Shown one piece after another: positions 9,110 to 17,747 of a stretch of DNA of 64,000 nt (the first letter of the stretch is position 1; each line of letters begins with the position of its first letter). Location of the stretch: contig BCHH01000007.1 in assembly GCA_001599595.1 (NCBI GenBank), positions 368,027-432,026 of the forward strand, given 5' to 3'. This DNA is from Beverwykella pulmonaria. Taxonomy: Eukaryota; Ascomycota; Dothideomycetes; Pleosporales; Melanommataceae. The notes under the pieces were generated by a model, which was not told the origin of the DNA, made no database searches, and was given only the letters and a program-made list of their open reading frames with translations. A program made the position numbers and the translations under genes.

Positions 9110-12100
9110 GCCAAGAAACAGACTACAATGCTAGGCATAGGTTAATAGACACCTAGTATGGGCTACAGTAGATAGCAGAGCTACTAGCAGCCTTATCTCA
9201 CCAAGAACAGTAGAAAAGTACAACATACCTTACCAAAACAAGAAAAATCCAGTACGGATAAAGCAAGCTAATAGAACGTTTAGCCAGGCATACAGTAAAG
9301 GATGGATACGCCTTAAGACGCAAGACGTAGAAGTTGTAGTAAGCGACATCCCAAGCAAGAGTAGTATTACAATAATAGATATTGGGGATACTGAATTACT
9401 TATTAGATACAATTGGTTAAGGACAACTAACCCTGTTATTAATTGGCAGAAGAAAACAATAGCGCAACAAGGATCTGTAAATAGGATTGCGCTAGAACAA
9501 TTAAACTCACGCCAAGAGTCCCAGGATAGGACTGTGAGAGAAGTAAACTCACGCTAAGAACCTGTGCACAAGGTTGCAGGAGTAAGAAAGAAAAGACATA
9601 CTTAAGGATCTAAGTCAACACCTAGAAATAGGCGGATTAGTATAATCTCTGCCTACAAGCTAGAACAGGCCTACAGAAAGAACCCTAGAAAAGTAGGAAT
9701 AATATAGGTTAGAGAAGCTAGGATTGAGACAATTAGAGCAGCACCTATAATCCCTAAAGCACACTAGAAATTTAAGGGACTATTTAGAGAAGACAAGGAA
9801 GATCTTCTACTAGAACACAAGGACTAGGATTACAAGATTATCCTAGAGGATGGCGCAAAGCTGCGCCCTAGACTAATGTACCTGTTATCACACAATTAAC
9901 ACAAAGAGCTTTAAAGGTATATTAAAAAGAATGTGAAACAAGGATACATTAGACTAAGCCAAAGCAAGATAGCTTTACTAATACTGTTTGTACCAAAGAA
10001 AAATAGAAAGCTGTAACTCTGTGTAGATTACAGGCAGCTTAACTAGGTTACAAGAAAGAACAGATACCCTTTACTACTAATACAGGAGCTTATAGATTAA
10101 CTCTAGGGAGCCTAGTAGTTTACAAAACTAGATATACGTGACAGTTACCACAAAGTTAGGATAGCAGAAGGACAGGAATAGATGACAGCATTTAAGACTT
10201 AATACAGATTATACAAGTACATAGTTATGCTATTTAGGTTGACAAACGCGCCAGCAACGTTTCAAGCGCTGATCAACAACACGCTGTATAAATATTTAGA
10301 TATATTCTGCACAGGATACCTAGACAATGTACTAGTGTACTCTAGGGGAAGTCTAGAAGAACATAAGGAACACGTGAACAAGGTTCTAGAGAAGCTCAAC
10401 AAATAAAACTTGTTCCTACACCTAGACAAATGTGAGTTCCACGTCACAAAAACAGAATACCTAGGATTTATTATCTCTAGAGAAGGCATTACTATAGATA
10501 AAAAGAAGGTTGCAGCTGTATAGGATTGGCCAACTCCTAAGACAGTAAAAGATATACAGTCCTTTTTAGGATTCACAAACTTCTACAGGAAGTTTATTAA
10601 GAACTACTCTAAGATAACAGCACCCTTAACAGAGTTAACAAAGAAAAGTATAAGTTAGACAAGTAAGGAAATTGAGGGAGACACCCTCTAAGCTTTCTAG
10701 GAACTAAAGAAGGTGTTTACTACAGCACCTATGCTACAAATGCACAATCCAACAAAACCTACAAGAGTAGAAATAGATGCATTAGACTACGCCTTAGGAG
10801 CAGTACTCTTACAGAAAGGCGAAGATAGGAAATAGAGACTAGTATACTATCACTCTAGGAAGTTCTCTGGAGCAGAACTAAACTACAACGTCTATAATAA
10901 GGAACTACTAGTAGTAATTAATGCTTTTAAAACATAGGACCTATAGCTAGCAGGAGCTAAGCAACAGATTAAAGTATACTTAGACTATTAGAATTTAACT
11001 AGTTTTACAACAACTAAAAAGTTAAATTAACAGCAAGTTAGGTGGTCTAAAACAATAGCAAACTATAATTTTAAGATCTATTATTGCGCAGGGACATTAA
11101 ATAGAGCAGCAGACGCTCTAAGCAGGCAATTAGACTTAAAAGAAACAGATAAGCCTACCACGCACAATGCAGTTCTTAGGAAGGAACAAGATGGTAGCCT
11201 TACATACAACTAACCACAAATAGCAACAATTGCTATAACNACAGTAACAATTACAGATAGTTGGCAACAGCAAGTACAAGATGCATACTAAGAACACGTT
11301 TTGCACAAAGGGCAGCAAACAACTTAAGATATAGAAGGATTTTACAAGAACCTAGCAAATAGACTAAGACCCTATGTAGCCTAAGAATTGCAGCAAGAAC
11401 TAATACAGGACATGCACAAGTTAAGAGTATAGGGACACCTAGGAATTGACAAGACAGTACAAAAAATAGCAAGAGACTATACAATTCTAAAGCTACAACA
11501 AGCAGTGGAACAAGTAGTAGGAAACTGTATAGAATGTTTAAAGAACAAACCACAACAACACAAGCCCTACAGACTACTACAACTACTACAGCTAGCAGAA
11601 AGGCTATAGAGCAGTGTTACAATAGACTTTATAGTGAAGCTCCTAAAATTAGTAGAACCTGGCTTAAAACAATTATGCAACGCAATACTAGTAATTGTGG
11701 ACTAATTAACTAAGTACGCATACTTTATACCAACAAGCAAAGAGATATTAGCAGAAGAATTAGCATACAAAGTTATGAGAACGTTGACAGCAAACTATAG
11801 TATGCTAGACAAATTTATAACTAATTAGGACAAACTCTTCACATCTAAGTATTGGAGCATACTGTTAGCTAAACTAGGAACAAAGAAGAAACTATTAACT
11901 AGCTTCTACCCCTAGACAGACAGGCAAACAGAGCAGACAAACTAGACATTAGAACAATACTTATAGATGTACGTTAACAAGCTGCAGGACAACTAGGTTA
12001 AACTCCTGCTAACAGTGCAACTAGCGTACAATAGATTAAGGTTAAGTACAACAAAATACTTACCCTTCTACGCAAACTATGGATATAAGCTAATTACTTA

Positions 12101-12700
12101 TTAAGATCTAAAAAATATAGAGAGTCTACATGCAAATGTGGCAGACAAAGCTAAAAGACTCCTAGAACTACACAACAAATTAAGCAAGAACATAGCTTAA
12201 CAGAACCTTACAACATCTAAATTAGCTAACAAAAAAAGGATTAAGGGACCAACCTTTAAAGAGGGGGATAGAGTTTTCCTCTTACAGAAAAACTTGAAAA
12301 CTAGAAGACTATGCAGCAAACTAGACAATCTCTAAGTAGGACTATTTAAAGTCTTAGAGACTAGGGAACTAGTAAATTACAAACTAGGTCTACTAAAGGA
12401 TACCTGCATACATCTAGTTTTTTATAAATTACTNCTAGAACTAGCACTAGCACACGCTAAACTAGAAACTAGCTTAGAACTTAAAGATAAGGACTACAAG
12501 GTTAAATTAATTAAGGACCTAAAGAAGTTTAGACGTTAGTAGAAATACTTGGTGAAATGGCAAGGATAGCTAGATAGTTAGAACACATAGGAACCAAAAC
12601 AGAATCTCACAAACTGCAAGGAATTAGTAAAGGAATACTACTAACAGTATCTAGAGGCAGGAGATCTAAATAGTCTAATAGAAACAGCACAGGATTAGTG
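9110..12700 (+). pseudogene. Degenerate pol region: protease, RT, RNase H, integrase, chromodomain
   Basis: Protease about 9150-9450: the active-site D-S-G-A now reads D-S-R-A (9171-9182), and the LLIxYNWLRTTNPVINW end is near 9400. Reverse transcriptase about 9840-10620: fingers motif LFVPKK and VDYRQLN near 9990-10040, LTNAPATFQ near 10240, and the catalytic YLDD altered to YLDN at 10317-10328. RNase H about 10740-11130, with VEIDALDYALGAVLLQ near 10767. Integrase about 11380-12070: the zinc-binding HHCC ends in CIEC near 11525, and the core carries TIDFIV near 11620. Chromodomain about 12530-12660, with YLVKWQG. Multiple TAG/TAA codons and lost catalytic residues show that it is dead. Confidence 0.9.
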
Positions 12701-12741
12701 AGGAAGGAAGAAAGGTTAAAAGAAAAAGAATTAGCCTGTAA

Positions 12742-13285
12742 CTAGCCTAGGTTAGTTGATAACAGTTTAATTAGTAGTAATTTAGAAACAGCAACAGAAG
12801 TTGTACTAGGTGACTTTAGTAAAGGTTCTAGAGCAGCAGCAGTTCTTAGATTATGAGCAGCGTAGGATTGTTCACGCTCCTCTACCTTAGCAAGCTTATA
12901 ATAAAGGTGCGCAGCCTTACAACAAAGGTGCGCAGTCTCTAATGCTGCGGCTGCCTGTTGTTGCGCAGCATTAGTGTGCTGCTCCTTAGCAAGAAGCAGG
13001 GCAAGACGCTTTGCACGCTTCTCCAACTAAACTTTCTCCTACTCCTCCTTAGATATCTACAAGCTACATTTTGTATGGACTGTGATACAACTAGCACACT
13101 CCCTAGAGCAAGTGTTGACAAAACAACGCAATTTCTCTTTCTAACAGTGAGCGCAACTAGACAACATTTTAGTGCTGCAGACATGAATATGTTTGGCGCG
13201 GGCGCGACAGTTCTTAGTTAAAGTTAGTTTTAATTTTGGGACCTTGGGTATAGTTAGGACAGGACAAACAGGAACAGGAATCTAC
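12742..13285 (-). pseudogene. Antisense Cys-rich ORF at the 3' end of the gypsy element
   Basis: Between the chromodomain and the polypurine tract, the minus strand holds a long frame. It is interrupted only by a few TAG codons that fit former CAG: near 13130, 13058, 13037 and 13025. The upstream half is cysteine-rich (CSTKMLSSCAHC, LRCFVNTCSRECASC, CSL), resembling a zinc-binding cluster. The downstream half is an alanine/lysine-rich helix (EKRAKRLALLLAKEQ) followed by CCKAAHLYYKL. The last 94 codons (12742-13026) are still open. From general knowledge, Cys-rich antisense ORFs of this kind occur in other fungal gypsy elements; their function is not established. This copy is broken. Confidence 0.55.
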
Positions 13286-13363
13286 TAAGCAGGACAACGC
13301 ACCTTTATACCTAGACAACTACAGACAGAACAGCTAGGGTAAGGGTGTTAGGATGACACTGCT

Positions 13364-13377
13364 AAAGAGGGGGATAA
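13364..13377 (+). other. Polypurine tract for plus-strand priming
   Basis: AAAGAGGGGGATAA sits directly against the TGTTA start of the 3' LTR, where Ty3/gypsy elements place the plus-strand primer. Confidence 0.7.
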
Positions 13378-13954
13378 TGTTATAGTTCAAAGAAGTAGCA
13401 CAGATGTGGGCTGTAGATGAGGAACCAACCCTGTCAACAGGCGCAGTACAGCGCGCAGGCGGGCGCAAAGGAACAGTGAGGATTCGCGCAGGTAAGCAAG
13501 GCACGTGACAGAAGATATCCCGCCAAGGAAGGGGAAACTTAGAAGAATTGAAGGATCCTAGAAAATTCTACTAAGACAAAGGAAACTCAGGAGAATCAAA
13601 GGATCCTAGAAGATTACGCCAAGACACAGGAAACTTAGGAGAATTGAAGGATCCCAATTATCCCGCTAAGAAGAAGGGAGACCTAGGAGACTTAGGATTC
13701 TATGGTCAAAGAGGAAATATATAAGGAGGACAGTTTCCTATGTTATGTTTGCTCTTTGTAGTCAACTCAAATAACTTTACTTATCTCTTACCCAGATTGA
13801 TACAGCAAGTTAGTTAGTCAATTTATTGATTGGATTTACCACCCCGCTGTCTTATATCATCGTCTTCGAACCTCACAGAATAATCCTACGACACCTACGC
13901 TTACGCACCGCCTTAGTACGGACCGGACCCAGTAAGTGTTCACCTCGTATAACA
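13378..13954 (+). repeat. 3' LTR of gypsy element, 577 bp
   Basis: Same length and termini as the 5' LTR. Its inner (left) half is RIP-mutated while its outer (right) end keeps C and G states, for example around 13850-13954, where the 5' copy has T or A. The two LTRs therefore carry damage in opposite halves. Confidence 0.95.
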
Positions 13955-13959
13955 CGAGG
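13955..13959. repeat. Right target-site duplication (CGAGG) of gypsy element
   Basis: Matches 5231-5235; directly follows the TAACA terminus. Confidence 0.9.
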
Positions 13960-13993
13960 TCATGTGGCCGGACCATGTGACGGGGTCGTCACA

Positions 13994-13998
13994 CATGC
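13994..13998. repeat. Right target-site duplication (CATGC) of outer solo LTR
   Basis: Matches 5119-5123; directly follows the CGTCACA terminus. Confidence 0.8.
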
Positions 13999-14689
13999 TC
14001 TCTAATAATAATCCTAACTGTTACAGGGTCCTTTAGGACGAATTAGGGACAACTGTCCCAAAATGAGCCAATCTAGCCTAGAATGGCCCATCCTGTACTA
14101 GCAACTCTCCTTAGTAAAGGTAAAAGAAACTAGAACAGTAAGAGGTGAGGGAAACAAGAGAAGACTGCGATATCAACTCAACCTTTAATTTAACCTTTTA
14201 AGAAAATTAGGGTAAGTACAGGCTAGCCCTTTCTAGCGCAGTCTAGTACTAACAAAGCCTATCTAGTGCAATAGACACCATGTTAAGGGCGGGTCCCGGA
14301 TCCTACGGCGTCGTCACGTAACAGGTAGGGATGAAGTCGTCCTAGGTGGTGGAGGGTGAGAGGGGTGAGTACAAAGTAGATGTTGAAGCAGGGAGAGGGT
14401 AATGTAATAGGCAATAAGATTCTGACAGGCGAGAGGCTTCACTGTGAGCGGCGTCAATGTCAGAACAGATGTATGCAGCGGATACAATTAAGAAATTGAC
14501 TATGAAGACTATCTAGGAGATTCGTAAGGCTTATATTCTCTACTGGATCTGTGGATCTGTGTTCACAGATCCAACAGATCCACTAATCCATTCTAATTCG
14601 CTAATGATACTATGGCTTACAGTATTAAGTCGGTTTGATTCGCTGGCTGATGGTACTGTGGCTTACAGTATCATGCCTGTTTGATTCTG
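13999..14689. other. Repeat-derived non-coding stretch
   Basis: No open frame resembles a gene. It holds an imperfect hairpin (14544-14582) and two approximate copies of a unit containing GGCTTACAGTAT (about 14597-14640 and 14639-14684). The last five bases (14685-14689, GATTC) are the left target duplication of the following solo LTR. Probably degraded transposon sequence. Confidence 0.4.
14544..14582. repeat. Imperfect inverted repeat / hairpin
   Basis: TGGATCTG plus TGGATCTGTG is followed after TT by CACAGATCCA and ACAGATCCA. Arms of 18-19 bp pair with a single bulge; the inner 10-bp arms (14552-14561 and 14564-14573) are perfect. No gene contains it. Confidence 0.7.
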
Positions 14690-14890
14690 TCACGAGTAGA
14701 GGCGGAAGTCAACTGTCTGATGGAAAGTGTGTATAAAGAGTGAGAAAGCCGTGAAGAGCTGACTGCTCGCACGACGACTATATATACCCATGAAGGGTGA
14801 GCTAGCTAGAATAGGACATATGGTATGTCATGTGAGACACGTGACATACGTGATACACGTGACATAGTAGAACACGTGATATACGTGACA
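14690..14890. mobile_element. Solo LTR, 201 bp, with 5-bp target duplication
   Basis: Perfect inverted termini TGTCACG and CGTGACA, bounded by the direct repeat GATTC (14685-14689 and 14891-14895). A TATATATA box lies near 14780. The right third (about 14835-14890) repeats the motif CACGTGA / TACGTGA at least five times. The first 110 bp are clearly related to 24428-24540, which borders a Ty1/copia pol relic, so this is probably a copia-family LTR. Confidence 0.85.
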
Positions 14891-14895
14891 GATTC

Positions 14896-15840
14896 AGTCG
14901 TGATGCGACGAAGTAGATAGAGAGGAAAATGATTGTTGTATTGATTCTACGGAGGAGCTACCGAAGAAATATCTAGAGTCTTACCAGGCACGGCAGGAGC
15001 CTGCCAAGGTAGTCACAACAAACATAGAAATGAGTCATATGAGCAAACATCATGTGACTCACCGGCCGACAGATTCGCTAACTGATGGTGGAGCATCGTC
15101 CCATGTCAAAGTCGGTCTCATAACCTTTCGTCAGATTGCTTGTTGCGCTATTGTTGCATACAGTACAACTCGTCGTCAGTGGTTCCTGGATTGCGTTGGT
15201 AACAATTTGGTAATTATCCTCGGTTATGTTCATAACACCATCTCCTCCTTCTAGACCTTTAGCTTAAAGGTTAATCTATGCTGAGGGTTTAGACATATAA
15301 GCAGGGTCAATTCTGCTGGTATTAAGGTCTGTAATATTCTTTATAGTGCGGTGGAGGAAAGGGAGTGATATAGAAAAATCACAAGGGTAGAAGGCGACTC
15401 GCAGCTATGCGATGTCCGAAGCAGCAATGCATTGATGGAGGGAGGATCAACGTGGAAGTTGGCAGTAGACTGTTGCAATTTCGTTATATTCAGCTACCAA
15501 AAAAAAATTGAAAGAGAGATGTGTGATGAAAGACAGAAGAAATATTCGTGTTCTCGTTGGGTTTGCCGGTGCATTCGATTGTTGATTGCTCAGTTCATGA
15601 TGGCCGTGATTGCTTTTCGTTGTTAATTCCTCAATGATCTAATGGTGTGGTGTTCAGATGCCCATATATATGCCGCGTTGTTTGATGACGAAGCAAGCAG
15701 CTGACAGAGAAACCAAGACCCGTTCCCTGCACCATGCACCCAAGCCTTCAACCCGTGCCTGAGGTGGATTTAAGCAAAGTAGCTCTTCGCTACGGCGCAA
15801 ACCTTCCCCACTTTAAGAGTGATCCCCTCACTCTTCCACT
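14896..15840. other. Gene-free stretch
   Basis: Only short frames without recognisable domains. Base composition is mixed and no terminal repeats were recognised. It probably contains old transposon debris. Confidence 0.4.
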
Positions 15841-16062
15841 TTACAAATTGGTGATAGAGAAGAGCAAGAACAGGTTTCCGCAGAAAGTAAGTTTGCGATA
15901 ACCTGCCTTATTCTTGCCTGTACCTTCCACCAAGTCTTTAAAGGTAACTTCTTCGTTATCATCTCCCCAGGTATGCGAAAAGATTGAATATTGTGGGATA
16001 TCGTTGCCGAAATATTCCGCCAGGCTGAAGTCGCCATCCGCTGTAAGGTGTAAGAGACGCAT
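15841..16062 (-). pseudogene. HET-domain protein, N-terminal fragment
   Basis: The frame opening MRLLHLTADGDFSLAEYFG followed by IPQYSIFSHTWG, EEVTFKDL and KAGYRKLTFCG is the diagnostic start of fungal heterokaryon-incompatibility (HET, PF06985) domains. An in-frame ATG nine codons upstream (16089) is possible. After TFCG the similarity stops: the expected YFWVDTCCIDK block does not follow in any frame over the next few hundred bases and the frame ends at 15841. About 70 residues of a usually about 150-residue domain remain, so I call it a truncated relic in the transposon-rich region. Confidence 0.75.
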
Positions 16063-16089
16063 GAGGAGGTGTTCAGAGGGCTCCAACAA

Positions 16090-16508
16090 ATACAGTTATT
16101 GGAATAGATGGAGGGAAGGTCGAAGGGTCGAGCAGTCAAAGTCCTGCGTCTGTGCTGGTTGGCAGATTCACGAAAGCTTACTCAAAAAGTTAGCGATGAT
16201 AGAAAAGTTGATCCTTTACCATTACTGGTCGCTGGTGTGTCTGTGTGAAGGCATGACCAATCCGAAGCTGCCACGACGGCGGGCTTACTTTCCAATTATG
16301 GTACAAGATCACTCTACATTATATAATCGTCTTCTATTGGGCAAAAGTCTGCGTTTGTTAACCTCGCGAGGGGTGCATTATTCTTCTACGAAGTACTCAT
16401 CCAACCCACCACCAAAATGATAAATACACGCGAGCTTCAGAATATCCCCGTCTCAATCTGTTGGGATTGCCATTGTTACGAATAAGTCATCTATAGCTTC
16501 CAACAACA
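16090..16508. other. Gene-free stretch
   Basis: Upstream of the HET fragment and downstream of the hydrolase stop codon. No supported gene; the long plus-strand frame here is antisense to the HET fragment. Confidence 0.4.
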
Positions 16509-17747
16509 TTAGAAGTTCCTGCCCAAGAAAGAGGTAATCACGTCGTAGAATCCGGTGGCGTTTGTCGCGAAATTCACGCCGTGACCCGAGTTCGGATGTA
16601 AGTATGTTTCAACCACCTCGGCGCCAGAGAAGATTCCCTTCTCTCCGTGTCCAGCGTAAGTACTCTTGCACTCTCCTCCACAGGCGAGAAAATCGAACTC
16701 TCCAGTTGTAACTAAAACCTTGCCCTTGAATGTTGGTGCTAGTAGAGATGCTTTACCCAACGCGAGGTGCTCAAGGATTGCGTTTGGTTGGCTTATGGAC
16801 TGGGCGTATTCAATCGCTGGAATGGAGTAAGGAGGGTGAAAGAACGTCTCGGTATGAGAATAGATATCAGCAAAACCTATATACCCTGTGTCGTGCTGAG
16901 AGTGTTGGGGAATTCTTGCAGCAAAGGCACTTGGGATCCATGGAGTTGCAAGATGTGCAGCGTCTGTTGGGAGAGGGTACGCTATTCCTGTGAGGACAGC
17001 ACCTAGACGGAATTATTAGTTGATGTCTTGAAATTGAGAATAGAATATGATTTAACCCTCTACGAGATCAGGTTCGGCAGCGATGAGAGCGTTTGACGTG
17101 ACCGAGCCAAACGAGTGTCCAACGAGGATGATTTTTTGAGCTTGGACCTTGCCTGTCCACTTCCCTGCTCGTATATCCTTCACGATCTTCGACAACAAGG
17201 CGCCTTGGTTCGCAGACTGGTTCTCGTAACCTGATACGTTGATTTTCTGTGACTTTCCTGTCCCGACGCGGTCGTAGTAGAAGACTGAATATCCAGCATC
17301 GAGAGCATGGCCTGCGAAACTGTAGTTTTCCGGTTCAAATGTAGAAGCCCAATAACGTCCATCATATCCTAAACCACTTGTAGCAACCAGAACAGTCCCT
17401 TCCTTTCCATTCGTCTTCTTCGGCTCGCAGAAAGTTGCGGAGATGGTGAGTTCCTGGGTCACGTTCTTGGGCTTTTCCGAAAGTGGTATGAAGGCAGTCT
17501 TTGCGTCCTTTCTTGCAAGGCCTTCAAGGAAGCTTGCTACATCGTAATTGTTCTTGAATCTTGGTAGTACAAATTCCCAGTTGGCGGAAGTCACTGTTTT
17601 TGTGATGGTGAAGTCAGTGCAGACACCGTTTGAGGGATGGGCGTTGTCGGCGTTGTAGCCATCATGGCGTGGCGATAGAGATACTGCAGAAGCTTGCTCA
17701 AAATAGCTAAGGGCGGTAATAACTGTCATGAGGATTGCGCTAGCCAT
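16509..17747 (-). CDS. Secreted alpha/beta hydrolase, 394 aa
   Basis: Two exons, 17747-17057 and 17002-16509, with a 54-nt intron (17003-17056, branch-like CTAAT). The protein begins with a signal peptide (MASAILMTVITALSYFEQ, cleavage likely after ASA). The fold landmarks are an SGLGYDGRYW oxyanion-region segment, the nucleophile elbow GHSFGS (Ser about 212), GEFDFLACGG as the acid-bearing strand, and NSGHGVNF carrying the catalytic His. Several N-x-S/T sites and conserved Cys fit a secreted enzyme. Substrate unknown: an esterase or lipase-like activity is the general expectation. It lies between a HET relic and transposon debris, so it may be an accessory gene, but it shows no disruption. 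Confidence 0.85.

Larger units (their letters stand above)
5236..13954 (+). mobile_element. RIP-degraded Ty3/gypsy chromovirus-type LTR retrotransposon
   Basis: An 8719-bp interval with matching 577-bp LTRs, TGTTA/TAACA termini, a CGAGG target duplication and a purine-rich tract (AAAGAGGGGGATAA) directly before the 3' LTR. Order on the plus strand: gag zinc knuckle, aspartic protease, reverse transcriptase, RNase H, integrase, chromodomain. This is the Ty3/gypsy order with the chromovirus C-terminal chromodomain. Every frame is broken by many TAG/TAA codons that fit CAG, CAA or TGG converted by C-to-T or G-to-A changes. The interval contains a 100-N gap with an apparent assembly duplication; removing 1105 bp gives about 7614 bp, a more usual length. 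Not capable of autonomous transposition as it stands. Confidence 0.95.
5124..13993. mobile_element. Solo LTR (about 146 bp) split by a later gypsy insertion
   Basis: The left part is 5124-5235 and the right part 13960-13993 (13955-13959 is the duplicated CGAGG). The outer ends are perfect 7-bp inverted termini, TGTGACG and CGTCACA, and are bounded by the direct repeat CATGC at 5119-5123 and 13994-13998. The joined sequence carries a TATA-like ATATAC just before the insertion point, as expected for an LTR promoter. Family not identified; a Ty1/copia-size LTR is plausible. The gypsy element entered after this solo LTR had formed. Confidence 0.8.

Noticed and set aside
10262..10576. Minus-strand ORF across the RT region
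   Set aside because: It is the antisense shadow of the conserved reverse transcriptase core.
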